Translations under genes and position numbers: made by a program
Assembly: GCA_964017155.1 (NCBI GenBank)
Contig: OZ024862.1
Span: 808,501 to 872,500, forward strand
DNA length: 64,000 nt
Reading direction: 5' to 3'
Origin: Oasisia sp. SBJ-2009
Lineage: Eukaryota; Annelida; Polychaeta; Sabellida; Siboglinidae
Shown: positions 35,813-50,239 of the stretch, piece after piece
Numbering within the stretch: the first letter of the stretch is position 1
Layout of the letters: every line of letters starts with the position of its first letter
The notes under the pieces: model-generated
Database searches by the model: none
The model's input: only the letters and a program-made list of their open reading frames with translations
Told to the model about the DNA's origin: nothing

Positions 35813-38800
35813 CAAGTATCAAATGTTGGCAAAAATACTGATATAATAGCAACATTGAGGTGGGTCCGACTTGTACATAAGTGCCAAATAGTGAAATACT
35901 AAAAACAAATTGAGAGTATACGTGCTTTTATGAGAGAGTGCGCGTGAAGGTACGCGCCCGCAAGTGTAGGCATTTATGTACAAGTCGGGCCCACCTCAAT
36001 GTTGGTATTATAACTGTATCTTTGCCAACATTTGATACTTGATTTTGTTAATTCTATCAATTATATTCATCTTGCGCATATTTATGTTTTATATACAGCG
36101 CGTCTTAGCAGACTTGTGAGGTCGATAAGACAGCGTGGTCGGCATAAACAAACTGTTTATCGCTCATTTCATATGCACAGCGCAGTAACATGCACCGCTG
36201 CGCTTGCGACTGGCACAAATCGCGCTGTCTTTTCGACCTCAAAAGTTTGCCAAGACGCGCTGTTTATAAAACATAAATACGCGCAAGATGATAATAATTG
36301 AATGAATTAATTTAATCAAGTATCAAATATTGGCAAAAATACTGATATAATAGCAACATAGAGGTGGGTCCGACTTGTACATAAGTGCCAAATAGTGAAA
36401 TACTGAAAACAAATTGAGAGTATACGTGCTTTTATGAGAGAGTGCGCGTGAAGGTACGCCCCCGCAAGTGTAGGCATTTATGTACAAGTCGGGCCCACCT
36501 CAATGTTGGTATTATAACTGTATCTTTGCCAACATTTGATACTTGATTTTGTTAATTCAATCAATTATACTCATCTTGCGCATATTTATGTTTTATATAC
36601 AGCGCGTCTTAGCAGACTTTTGAGGTCGAAAAGACAGCGTGGTCGGCAAAAACAAACTGTTTATCGCCCATTTCATATGCACAGCCCAGTAACATGCACC
36701 GCTGCGCTTGCGACTGGCACAAATCGCGCTGTCTTTTCGACCTCAAAAGTTTGCCAAGACGCGCTGTTTATAAAACATAAATACGCGCAAGATGATTATA
36801 ATTGAATGAATTAATTTAATCAAGTATCAAATGTTGGCAAAAAATAGTGATATAATAGCAACATTGAGGTGGGTCCGACTTGTACATAAGTGCCAAATAG
36901 TGAAATAGTGACCGCTGCGCTTGCGACTGGCACAAATCGCGCTGTCTTTTCGACCTAAACAGTTTGCCAAGACGCGCTGTTTATAAAACATAAATACGCG
37001 CAAGATGATTATAATTGAATGAATTAATTTAATCAAGTATCAAATGTTGGCAAAAATACTGATATAATAGCAACATTGAGGTGGGTCCGACTTGTACATA
37101 AGTGCCAAATAGTGAAATACTAAAAACAAATTGAGAGTATACGTGCTTTTATGAGAGAGTGCGCGTGAAGGTACGCGCCCGCAAGTGTAGGCATTTATGT
37201 ACAAGTCGGGCCCACCTCAATGTTGGTATTATAACTGTATCTTTGCCAACATTTGATACTTGATTTTGTTAATTCTATCAATTATATTCATCTTGCGCAT
37301 ATTTATGTTTTATATACAGCGCGTCTTAGCAGACTTGTGAGGTCGATAAGACAGCGTGGTCGGCATAAACAAACTGTTTATCGCTCATTTCATATGCACA
37401 GCGCAGTAACATGCACCGCTGCGCTTGCGACTGGCACAAATCGCGCTGTCTTTTCGACCTCAAAAGTTTGCCAAGACGCGCTGTTTATAAAACATAAATC
37501 CGCGCAAGATGATAATAATTGAATGAATTAATTTAATCAAGTATCAAATATTGGCAAAAATACTGATATAATAGCAACATAGAGGTGGGTCCGACTTGTA
37601 CATAAGTGCCAAATAGTGAAATACTGAAAACAAATTGAGAGTATACGTGCTTTTATGAGAGAGTGCGCGTGAAGGTACGCCCCCGCAAGTGTAGGCATTT
37701 ATGTACAAGTCGGGCCCACCTCAATGTTGGTATTATAACTGTATCTTTGCCAACATTTGATACTTGATTTTGTTAATTCAATCAATTATACTCATCTTGC
37801 GCATATTTATGTTTTATATACAGCGCGTCTTAGCAGACTTTTGAGGTCGAAAAGACAGCGTGGTCGGCAAAAACAAACTGTTTATCGCCCATTTCATATG
37901 CACAGCCCAGTAACATGCACCGCTGCGCTTGCGACTGGCACAAATCGCGCTGTCTTTTCGACCTCAAAAGTTTGCCAAGACGCGCTGTTTATAAAACATA
38001 AATACGCGCAAGATGATTATAATTGAATGAATTAATTTAATCAAGTATCAAATGTTGGCAAAAATACAGATATAATAGCAACATTGAGGTGGGTCCGACT
38101 TGCACATAAGTGCCAAATAGTGAAATACTGAAAACAATTGAGAGTATACGTGCTTTTATGAGAGAGTGCGCGTTAAGGTACGCGCCCGCAAGTGTAGGCA
38201 TTTATGTACAAGTCGGGCCCACCTCAATGTTGGTATTATAACTGTATCTTTGCCAACATTTGATACTTGATTTTGTTAATTCTATCAATTATATTCATCT
38301 TGCGCATGTTTATGTTTTATATACAGCGCGTCTTAGCAGACTTTTGAGGTCGAAAAGACAGCGTGGTCGGCATAAACAAACTGTTTATCGCCCATTTCAT
38401 ATGCACAGCCCAGTAACATGCACCGCTGCGCTTGCGACTGGCACAAATCGCGCTGTTTTTTCGACCTCAAAAGTTTGCCAAGACGCGCTGTTTATAAAAC
38501 ATAAATACGCGCAAGATGATTATAATTGAATGAATTAATTTAATCAAGTATCAAATGTTGGCAAAAAATAGTGATATAATAGCAACATTGAGGTGGGTCC
38601 GACTTGTACATAAGTGCCAAATAGTGAAATAGTGACCGCTGCGCTTGCGACTGGCACAAATCGCGCTGTCTTTTCGACCTAAACAGTTTGCCAAGACGCG
38701 CTGTTTATAAAACATAAATACGCGCAAGATGATTATAATTGAATGAATTAATTTAATCAAGTATCAAATGTTGGCAAAAATACAGATATAATAGCAACAA

Positions 38801-41197
38801 TGAGGTGGGTCCGACTTTCACATAAGTGCCAAATAGTGAAATACTGAAAACAATTGAGAGTATACGTGCTTTTATGAGAGAGTGCGCGTGAAGGTACGCG
38901 CCCGCAAGTGTTGGCACTTATGTACAAGTCGGGCCCACCTCAATTTTGGTATTATAACTGTATCTTTGCCAACATTTGATACTTGATTTTGTTAATTCAA
39001 TCAATTATAATCATCTTGCGCATATTAATGTTTTATATACAGCGCGTCTTAGCAGACTTGTGAGGTCGAAAAGACAGCGTGGTCGGCAAAAACAAACTGT
39101 TTATCGCCCATTTCATATGCACAGCCCAGTAACATGCACCGCTGCGCTTGCGACTGGCACAAATCGCGCTGTCTTTTCGACCTCAAAAGTTTGCCAAGAC
39201 GCGCTGTTTATAAAACATAAATACGCGCAAGATGATTATAATTCAATGAATTAATTTAATCAAGTATCAAATGTTGGCAAAAATACAGATATAATAGCAA
39301 CATTGAGGTGGGTCCGACTTGCACATAAGTGCCAAATAGTGAAATACTGAAAACAATTGAGAGTATACGTGCTTTTATGAGAGAGTGCGCGTTAAGGTAC
39401 GCGCCCGCAAGTGTAGGCATTTGTGTACAAGTCGGGCCCACCTCAATGTTGGTATTATAACTGTATCTTTGCCAACATTTGATACTTGATTTTGTTAATT
39501 CTATCAATTATATTCATCTTGCGCATGTTTATGTTTTATATACAGCGCGTCTTAGCAGACTTTTGAGGTCGAAAAGACAGCGTGGTCGGCATAAACAAAC
39601 TGTTTATCGCCCATTTCATATGCACAGCCCAGTAACATGCACCGCTGCGCTTGCGACTGGCACAAATCGCGCTGTCTTTTCGACCTCAAAAGTTTGCCAA
39701 GACGCGCTGTTTATAAAACATAAATACGCGCAAGATGATTATAATTGAATGAATTAATTTAATCAAGTATCAAATGTTGGCAAAAAATAGTGATATAATA
39801 GCAACATTGAGGTGGGTCCGACTTGTACATAAGTGCCAAATAGTGAAATAGTGACCGCTGCGCTTGCGACTGGCACAAATCGCGCTGTCTTTTCGACCTA
39901 AACAGTTTGCCAAGACGCGCTGTTTATAAAACATAAATACGCGCAAGATGATTATAATTGAATGAATTAATTTAATCAAGTATCAAATGTTGGCAAAAAT
40001 ACTGATATAATAGCAACATTGAGGTGGGTCCGACTTGTACATAAGTGCCAAATAGTGAAATACTAAAAACAAATTGAGAGTATACGTGCTTTTATGAGAG
40101 AGTGCGCGTGAAGGTACGCGCCCGCAAGTGTAGGCATTTATGTACAAGTCGGGCCCACCTCAATGTTGGTATTATAACTGTATCTTTGCCAACATTTGAT
40201 ACTTGATTTTGTTAATTCTATCAATTATATTCATCTTGCGCATATTTATGTTTTATATACAGCGCGTCTTAGCAGACTTGTGAGGTCGATAAGACAGCGT
40301 GGTCGGCATAAACAAACTGTTTATCGCTCATTTCATATGCACAGCGCAGTAACATGCACCGCTGCGCTTGCGACTGGCACAAATCGCGCTGTCTTTTCGA
40401 CCTCAAAAGTTTGCCAAGACGCGCTGTTTATAAAACATAAATACGCGCAAGATGATAATAATTGAATGAATTAATTTAATCAAGTATCAAATATTGGCAA
40501 AAATACTGATATAATAGCAACATAGAGGTGGGTCCGACTTGTACATAAGTGCCAAATAGTGAAATACTGAAAACAAATTGAGAGTATACGTGCTTTTATG
40601 AGAGAGTGCGCGTGAAGGTACGCCCCCGCAAGTGTAGGCATTTATGTACAAGTCGGGCCCACCTCAATGTTGGTATTATAACTGTATCTTTGCCAACATT
40701 TGATACTTGATTTTGTTAATTCAATCAATTATACTCATCTTGCGCATATTTATGTTTTATATACAGCGCGTCTTAGCAGACTTTTGAGGTCGAAAAGACA
40801 GCGTGGTCGGCAAAAACAAACTGTTTATCGCCCATTTCATATGCACAGCCCAGTAACATGCACCGCTGCGCTTGCGACTGGCACAAATCGCGCTGTCTTT
40901 TCGACCTCAAAAGTTTGCCAAGACGCGCTGTTTATAAAACATAAATACGCGCAAGATGATTATAATTGAATGAATTAATTTAATCAAGTATCAAATGTTG
41001 GCAAAAAATAGTGATATAATAGCAACATTGAGGTGGGTCCGACTTGTACATAAGTGCCAAATAGTGAAATAGTGACCGCTGCGCTTGCGACTGGCACAAA
41101 TCGCGCTGTCTTTTCGACCTAAACAGTTTGCCAAGACGCGCTGTTTATAAAACATAAATACGCGCAAGATGATTATAATTGAATGAATTAATTTAAT
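35813..41197. repeat. Mixed HOR segment: A-B-S, A-B-C-S, D-C-S, A-B-S
   Basis: The blocks are 35813-37033 (A-B-S), 37034-38757 (A-B-C-S, its A unit with AAATCCGCG), 38758-39976 (D-C-S) and 39977-41197 (A-B-S). The content resembles the 8831-bp super-repeat with blocks missing. Private marks are AACAATGAGGTGGG in the D unit head and ATTCAATGAATT at its end (about 39242), which replaces the usual ATTGAATGAATT. Confidence 0.9.
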
Positions 41198-42921
41198 CAA
41201 GTATCAAATGTTGGCAAAAATACTGATATAATAGCAACATTGAGGTGGGTCCGACTTGTACATAAGTGCCAAATAGTGAAATACTAAAAACAAATTGAGA
41301 GTATACGTGCTTTTATGAGAGAGTGCGCGTGAAGGTACGCGCCCGCAAGTGTAGGCATTTATGTACAAGTCGGGCCCACCTCAATGTTGGTATTATAACT
41401 GTATCTTTGCCAACATTTGATACTTGATTTTGTTAATTCTATCAATTATATTCATCTTGCGCATATTTATGTTTTATATACAGCGCGTCTTAGCAGACTT
41501 GTGAGGTCGATAAGACAGCGTGGTCGGCATAAACAAACTGTTTATCGCTCATTTCATATGCACAGCGCAGTAACATGCACCGCTGCGCTTGCGACTGGCA
41601 CAAATCGCGCTGTCTTTTCGACCTCAAAAGTTTGCCAAGACGCGCTGTTTATAAAACATAAATCCGCGCAAGATGATAATAATTGAATGAATTAATTTAA
41701 TCAAGTATCAAATATTGGCAAAAATACTGATATAATAGCAACATAGAGGTGGGTCCGACTTGTACATAAGTGCCAAATAGTGAAATACTGAAAACAAATT
41801 GAGAGTATACGTGCTTTTATGAGAGAGTGCGCGTGAAGGTACGCCCCCGCAAGTGTAGGCATTTATGTACAAGTCGGGCCCACCTCAATGTTGGTATTAT
41901 AACTGTATCTTTGCCAACATTTGATACTTGATTTTGTTAATTCTATCAATTATATTCATCTTGCGCATATTTATGTTTTATATACAGCGCGTCTTAGCAG
42001 ACTTGTGAGGTCGATAAGACAGCGTGGTCGGCATAAACAAACTGTTTATCGCTCATTTCATATGCACAGCGCAGTAACATGCACCGCTGCGCTTGCGACT
42101 GGCACAAATCGCGCTGTCTTTTCGACCTCAAAAGTTTGCCAAGACGCGCTGTTTATAAAACATAAATACGCGCAAGATGATAATAATTGAATGAATTAAT
42201 TTAATCAAGTATCAAATATTGGCAAAAATACTGATATAATAGCAACATTGAGGTGGGTCCGACTTGTACATAAGTGCCAAATAGTGAAATACTGAAAACA
42301 AATTGAGAGTATACGTGCTTTTATGAGAGAGTGCGCGTGAAGGTACGCCCCCGCAAGTGTAGGCATTTATGCACAAGTCGGGCCCACCTCAATGTTGGTA
42401 TTATAACTGTATCTTTGCCAACATTTGATACTTGATTTTGTTAATTCTATCAATTATATTCATCTTGCGCATATTTATGTTTTATATACAGCGCGTCTTA
42501 GCAGACTTGTGAGGTCGATAAGACAGCGTGGTCGGCATAAACAAACTGTTTATCGCTCATTTCATATGCACAGCGCAGTAACATGCACCGCTGCGCTTGC
42601 GACTGGCACAAATCGCGCTGTCTTTTCGACCTCAAAAGTTTGCCAAGACGCGCTGTTTATAAAACATAAATACGCGCAAGATGATTATAATTGAATGAAT
42701 TAAATTAATCAAGTATCAAATGTTGGCAAAAATACTGATATAATAGCAACATTGAGGTGGGTCCGACTTGTACATAAGTGCCAAATAGTGAAATAGTGAC
42801 CGCTGCGCTTGCGACTGGCACAAATCGCGCTGTCTTTTCGACCTCAAAAGTTTGCCAAGACGCGCTGTTTATAAAACATAAATATGCGCAAGATGATTAT
42901 AATTGAATGAATTAATTTCAT
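41198..42921. repeat. A-A-A-S block (41198, 41702, 42206, short unit 42710-42921)
   Basis: This is the only place with three class A units in a row. The second A unit has a class B-type loop (ACGCCCCC) with an A right arm. From within the unit at 41702 the sequence follows 1.6-2.6 kb of this window at an offset of 40288 bp, sharing GCACAAGTCGGG, ATTAAATTAATC and the 212-bp short unit with AAATATGCG and TTTCATCAAG. Confidence 0.9.
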
Positions 42922-45900
42922 CAAGTATCAAATGTTGGCAAAATACTGATATAATAGCAACATTGAGGTGGGTCCGACTTGTACATAAGTGCCAAATAGT
43001 GAAATACTAAAAACAAATTGAGAGTATACGTGCTTTTATGAGAGAGTGCGCGTGAAGGTACGCGCCCGCAAGTGTAGGCATTTATGTACAAGTCGGGCCC
43101 ACCTCAATGTTGGTATTATAACTGTATCTTTGCCAACATTTGATACTTGATTTTGTTAATTCTATCAATTATATTCATCTTGCGCATATTTATGTTTTAT
43201 ATACAGCGCGTCTTAGCAGACTTGTGAGGTCGATAAGACAGCGTGGTCGGCATAAACAAACTGTTTATCGCTCATTTCATATGCACAGCGCAGTAACATG
43301 CACCGCTGCGCTTGCGACTGGCACAAATCGCGCTGTCTTTTCGACCTCAAAAGTTTGCCAAGACGCGCTGTTTATAAAACATAAATACGCGCAAGATGAT
43401 AATAATTGAATCAATTAATTTAATCAAGTATCAAATATTGGCAAAAATACTGATATAATAGCAACATTGAGGTGGGTCCGACTTGTACATAAGTGCCAAA
43501 TAGTGAAATACTGAAAACAAATTGAGAGTATACGTGCTTTTATGAGAGAGTGCGCGTGAAGGTACGCCCCCGCAAGTGTAGGCATTTATGTACAAGTCGG
43601 GCCCACCTCAATGTTGGTATCATAACTGTATCTTTGCCAACATTTGAAACTTGATTTTGTTAATTCTATCAATTATACTCATCTTGCGCATATTTATGTT
43701 TTATATACAGCGCGTCTTAGCAGACTTTTGAGGTCGAAAAGACAGCGTGGTCGGCAAAAACAAACTGTTTATCGCCCATTTCATATGCACAGCCCAGTAA
43801 CATGCACCGCTGCGCTTGCGACTGGCACAAATCGCGCTGTCTTTTCGACCTCAAAAGTTTGCCAAGACGCGCTGTTTATAAAACATAAATACGCGCAAGA
43901 TGATTATAATTGAATGAATTAATTTAATCAAGTATCAAATGTTGGCAAAAATACAGATATAATAGCAACATTGAGGTGGGTCCGACTTGCACATAAGTGC
44001 CAAATAGTGAAATACTGAAAACAATTGAGAGTATACGTGCTTTTATGAGAGAGTGCGCGTTAAGGTACGCGCCCGCAAGTGTAGGCATTTGTGTACAAGT
44101 CGGGCCCACCTCAATGTTGGTATTATAACTGTATCTTTGCCAACATTTGATACTTGATTTTGTTAATTCTATCAATTATATTCATCTTGCGCATGTTTAT
44201 GTTTTATATACAGCGCGTCTTAGCAGACTTTTGAGGTCGAAAAGACAGCGTGGTCGGCATAAACAAACTGTTTATCGCCCATTTCATATGCACAGCCCAG
44301 TAACATGCACCGCTGCGCTTGCGACTGGCACAAATCGCGCTGTTTTTTCGACCTCAAAAGTTTGCCAAGACGCGCTGTTTATAAAACATAAATACGCGCA
44401 AGATGATTATAATTGAATGAATTAATTTAATCAAGTATCAAATGTTGGCAAAAAATAGTGATATAATAGCAACATTGAGGTGGGTCCGACTTGTACATAA
44501 GTGCCAAATAGTGAAATAGTGACCGCTGCGCTTGCGACTGGCACAAATCGCGCTGTCTTTTCGACCTAAACAGTTTGCCAAGACGCGCTGTTTATAAAAC
44601 ATAAATACGCGCAAGATGATTATAATTGAATGAATTAATTTAATCAAGTATCAAATGTTGGCAAAAATACAGATATAATAGCAACATTGAGGTGGGTCCG
44701 ACTTTCACATAAGTGCCAAATAGTGAAATACTGAAAACAATTGAGAGTATACGTGCTTTTATGAGAGAGTGCGCGTGAAGGTACGCGCCCGCAAGTGTTG
44801 GCACTTATGTACAAGTCGGGCCCACCTCAATTTTGGTATTATAACTGTATCTTTGCCAACATTTGATACTTGATTTTGTTAATTCAATCAATTATAATCA
44901 TCTTGCGCATATTAATGTTTTATATACAGCGCGTCTTAGCAGACTTGTGAGGTCGAAAAGACAGCGTGGTCGGCAAAAACAAACTGTTTATCGCCCATTT
45001 CATATGCACAGCCCAGTAACATGCACCGCTGCGCTTGCGACTGGCACAAATCGCGCTGTCTTTTCGACCTCAAAAGTTTGCCAAGACGCGCTGTTTATAA
45101 AACATAAATACGCGCAAGATGATTATAATTGAATGAATTAATTTAATCAAGTATCAAATGTTGGCAAAAATACAGATATAATAGCAACATTGAGGTGGGT
45201 CCGACTTGCACATAAGTGCCAAATAGTGAAATACTGAAAACAATTGAGAGTATACGTGCTTTTATGAGAGAGTGCGCGTTAAGGTACGCGCCCGCAAGTG
45301 TAGGCATTTGTGTACAAGTCGGGCCCACCTCAATGTTGGTATTATAACTGTATCTTTGCCAACATTTGATACTTGATTTTGTTAATTCTATCAATTATAT
45401 TCATCTTGCGCATGTTTATGTTTTATATACAGCGCGTCTTAGCAGACTTTTGAGGTCGAAAAGACAGCGTGGTCGGCATAAACAAACTGTTTATCGCCCA
45501 TTTCATATGCACAGCCCAGTAACATGCACCGCTGCGCTTGCGACTGGCACAAATCGCGCTGTCTTTTCGACCTCAAAAGTTTGCCAAGACGCGCTGTTTA
45601 TAAAACATAAATACGCGCAAGATGATTATAATTGAATGAATTAATTTAATCAAGTATCAAATGTTGGCAAAAAATAGTGATATAATAGCAACATTGAGGT
45701 GGGTCCGACTTGTACATAAGTGCCAAATAGTGAAATAGTGACCGCTGCGCTTGCGACTGGCACAAATCGCGCTGTCTTTTCGACCTAAACAGTTTGCCAA
45801 GACGCGCTGTTTATAAAACATAAATACGCGCAAGATGATTATAATTGAATGAATTAATTTAATCAAGTATCAAATGTTGGCAAAAATACTGATATAATAG

Positions 45901-47083
45901 CAACATTGAGGTGGGTCCGACTTGTACATAAGTGCCAAATAGTGAAATACTAAAAACAAATTGAGAGTATACGTGCTTTTATGAGAGAGTGCGCGTGAAG
46001 GTACGCGCCCGCAAGTGTAGGCATTTATGTACAAGTCGGGCCCACCTCAATGTTGGTATTATAACTGTATCTTTGCCAACATTTGATACTTGATTTTGTT
46101 AATTCTATCAATTATATTCATCTTGCGCATATTTATGTTTTATATACAGCGCGTCTTAGCAGACTTGTGAGGTCGATAAGACAGCGTGGTCGGCATAAAC
46201 AAACTGTTTATCGCTCATTTCATATGCACAGCGCAGTAACATGCACCGCTGCGCTTGCGACTGGCACAAATCGCGCTGTCTTTTCGACCTCAAAAGTTTG
46301 CCAAGACGCGCTGTTTATAAAACATAAATACGCGCAAGATGATAATAATTGAATGAATTAATTTAATCAAGTATCAAATATTGGCAAAAATACTGATATA
46401 ATAGCAACATTGAGGTGGGTCCGACTTTCACATAAGTGCCAAATAGTGAAATACTGAAAACAATTGAGAGTATACGTGCTTTTATGAGAGAGTGCGCGTG
46501 AAGGTACGCGCCCGCAAGTGTTGGCACTTATGTACAAGTCGGGCCCACCTCAATTTTGGTATTATAACTGTATCTTTGCCAACATTTGATACTTGATTTT
46601 GTTAATTCAATCAATTATAATCATCTTGCGCATATTAATGTTTTATATACAGCGCGTCTTAGCAGACTTTTGAGGTCGAAAAGACAGCGTGGTCGGCAAA
46701 AACAAACTGTTTATCGCCCATTTCATATGCACAGCCCAGTAACATGCACCGCTGCGCTTGCGACTGGCACAAATCGCGCTGTCTTTTCGACCTCAAAAGT
46801 TTGCCAAGACGCGCTGTTTATAAAACATAAATACGCGCAAGATGATTATAATTGAATGAATTAATTTAATCAAGTATCAAATGTTGGCAAAAAATAGTGA
46901 TATAATAGCAACATTGAGGTGGGTCCGACTTGTACATAAGTGCCAAATAGTGAAATAGTGACCGCTGCGCTTGCGACTGGCACAAATCGCGCTGTCTTTT
47001 CGACCTAAACAGTTTGCCAAGACGCGCTGTTTATAAAACATAAATACGCGCAAGATGATTATAATTGAATGAATTAATTTAAT
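42922..47083. repeat. Mixed HOR segment: A-B-C-S, D-C-S, A-D-S
   Basis: The blocks are 42922-44644, 44645-45863 and 45864-47083. The first shares GGCAAAATACTG, GAATCAATTAATTT, GGTATCATAAC and TTTGAAACTTG with 2634-4356, but its C unit switches to TGTTTTTTCG and CCTCAAAAG, so the shared block ends near 44344. The A-D-S at 45864 is the first place from the left where A is followed directly by D, the arrangement that dominates the right end of the window. Confidence 0.9.
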
Positions 47084-50000
47084 CAAGTATCAAATGTTGG
47101 CAAAAATACTGATATAATAGCAACATTGAGGTGGGTCCGACTTGTACATAAGTGCCAAATAGTGAAATACTAAAAACAAATTGAGAGTATACGTGCTTTT
47201 ATGAGAGAGTGCGCGTGAAGGTACGCGCCCGCAAGTGTAGGCATTTATGTACAAGTCGGGCCCACCTCAATGTTGGTATTATAACTGTATCTTTGCCAAC
47301 ATTTGATACTTGATTTTGTTAATTCTATCAATTATATTCATCTTGCGCATATTTATGTTTTATATACAGCGCGTCTTAGCAGACTTGTGAGGTCGATAAG
47401 ACAGCGTGGTCGGCATAAACAAACTGTTTATCGCTCATTTCATATGCACAGCGCAGTAACATGCACCGCTGCGCTTGCGACTGGCACAAATCGCGCTGTC
47501 TTTTCGACCTCAAAAGTTTGCCAAGACGCGCTGTTTATAAAACATAAATCCGCGCAAGATGATAATAATTGAATTAATTAATTTAATCAAGTATCAAATA
47601 TTGGCAAAAATACTGATATAATAGCAACATAGAGGTGGGTCCGACTTGTACATAAGTGCCAAATAGTGAAATACTGAAAACAAATTGAGAGTATACGTGC
47701 TTTTATGAGAGAGTGCGCGTGAAGGTACGCCCCCGCAAGTGTAGGCATTTATGTACAAGTCGGGCCCACCTCAATGTTGGTATTATAACTGTATCTTTGC
47801 CAACATTTGATACTTGATTTTGTTAATTCAATCAATTATACTCATCTTGCGCATATTTATGTTTTATATACAGCGCGTCTTAGCAGACTTTTGAGGTCGA
47901 AAAGACAGCGTGGTCGGCAAAAACAAACTGTTTATCGCCCATTTCTTATGCACAGCCCAGTAACATGCACCGCTGCGCTTGCGACTGGCACAAATCGCGC
48001 TGTCTTTTCGACCTCAAAAGTTTGCCAAGACGCGCTGTTTATAAAACATAAATACGCGCAAGATGATTATAATTGAATGAATTACTTTAATCAAGTATCA
48101 AATGTTGGCAAAAATACAGATATAATAGCAACATTGAGGTGGGTCCGACTTGCACATAAGTGCCAAATAGTGAAATACTGAAAACAATTGAGAGTATACG
48201 TGCTTTTATGAGAGAGTGCGCGTTAAGGTACGCGCCCGCAAGTGTAGGCATTTATGTACAAGTCGGGCCCACCTCAATGTTGGTATTATAACTGTATCTT
48301 TGCCAACATTTGATACTTGATTTTGTTAATTCTATCAATTATATTCATCTTGCGCATGTTTATGTTTTATATACAGCGCGTCTTAGCAGACTTTTGAGGT
48401 CGAAAAGACAGCGTGGTCGGCATAAACAAACTGTTTATCGCCCATTTCATATGCACAGCCCAGTAACATGCACCGCTGCGCTTGCGACTGGCACAAATCG
48501 CGCTGTTTTTTCGACCTCAAAAGTTTGCCAAGACGCGCTGTTTATAAAACATAAATACGCGCAAGATGATTATAATTGAATGAATTAATTTAATCAAGTA
48601 TCAAATGTTGGCAAAAAATAGTGATATAATAGCAACATTGAGGTGGGTCCGACTTGTACATAAGTGCCAAATAGTGAAATAGTGACCGCTGCGCTTGCGA
48701 CTGGCACAAATCGCGCTGTCTTTTCGACCTAAACAGTTTGCCAAGACGCGCTGTTTATAAAACATAAATACGCGCAAGATGATTATAATTGAATGAATTA
48801 ATTTAATCAAGTATCAAATGTTGGCAAAAATACAGATATAATAGCAACATTGAGGTGGGTCCGACTTTCACATAAGTGCCAAATAGTGAAATACTGAAAA
48901 CAATTGAGAGTATACGTGCTTTTATGAGAGAGTGCGCGTGAAGGTACGCGCCCGCAAGTGTTGGCACTTATGTACAAGTCGGGCCCACCTCAATTTTGGT
49001 ATTATAACTGTATCTTTGCCAACATTTGATACTTGATTTTGTTAATTCAATCAATTATAATCATCTTGCGCATATTAATGTTTTATATACAGCGCGTCTT
49101 AGCAGACTTGTGAGGTCGAAAAGACAGCGTGGTCGGCATAAACAAACTGTTTATCGCTCATTTCATATGCACAGCGCAGTAACATGCACCGCTGCGCTTG
49201 CGACTGGCACAAATCGCGCTGTCTTTTCGACCTCAAAAGTTTGCCAAGACGCGCTGTTTATAAAACATAAATACGCGCAAGATGATTATAATTGAATGAA
49301 TTAATTTAATCAAGTATCAAATGTTGGCAAAAATACTGATATAATAGCAACATTGAGGTGGGTCCGACTTGTACATAAGTGCCAAATAGTGAAATAGTGA
49401 CCGCTGCGCTTGCGACTGGCACAAATCGCGCTGTCTTTTCGACCTCAAAAGTTTGCCAAGACGCGCTGTTTATAAAACATAAATACGCGCAAGATGATTA
49501 TAATTGAATGAATTAATTTAATCAAGTATCAAATGTTGGCAAAAATACTAATATAATAGCAACATTGAGGTGGGTCCGACTTGTACATAAGTGCCAAATA
49601 GTGAAATACTAAAAACAAATTGAGAGTATACGTGCTTTTATGAGAGAGTGCGCGTGAAGGTACGCGCCCGCAAGTGTTGGCACTTATGTACAAGTCGGGC
49701 CCACCTCAATTTTGGTATTATAACTGTATCTTTGCCAACATTTGATACTTGATTTTGTTAATTCAATCAATTATAATCATCTTGCGCATATTAATGTTTT
49801 ATATACAGCGCGTCTTAGCAGACTTTTGAGGTCGAAAAGACAGCGTGGTCGGCAAAAACAAACTGTTTATCGCCCATTTCATATGCACAGCCCAGTAACA
49901 TGCACCGCTGCGCTTGCGACTGGCACAAATCGCGCTGTCTTTTCGACCTCAAAAGTTTGCCAAGACGCGCTGTTTATAAAACATAAATACGCGCAAGATG

Positions 50001-50239
50001 ATTATAATTGAATGAATTAATTTAATCAAGTATCAAATGTTGGCAAAAAATAGTGATATAATAGCAACATTGAGGTGGGTCCGACTTGTACATAAGTGCC
50101 AAATAGTGAAATAGTGACCGCTGCGCTTGCGACTGGCACAAATCGCGCTGTCTTTTCGACCTAAACAGTTTGCCAAGACGCGCTGTTTATAAAACATAAA
50201 TACGCGCAAGATGATTATAATTGAATGAATTAATTTAAT
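47084..50239. repeat. Marked block 1: A-B-C-S, D-S, D-S (3156 bp)
   Basis: Units begin at 47084 (A), 47588 (B), 48092 (C), 48595 (S), 48808 (D with class A spacer), 49311 (S), 49523 (A-type head with D right arm and B/D spacer) and 50027 (S). The B unit carries ATTTCTTATGC in place of ATTTCATATGC and ends GAATTACTTTAATC. Both marks are found only in the three blocks starting at 47084, 50240 and 54617. GAATTAATTAATTT at the A/B boundary is shared with block 2 only. Confidence 0.91.
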
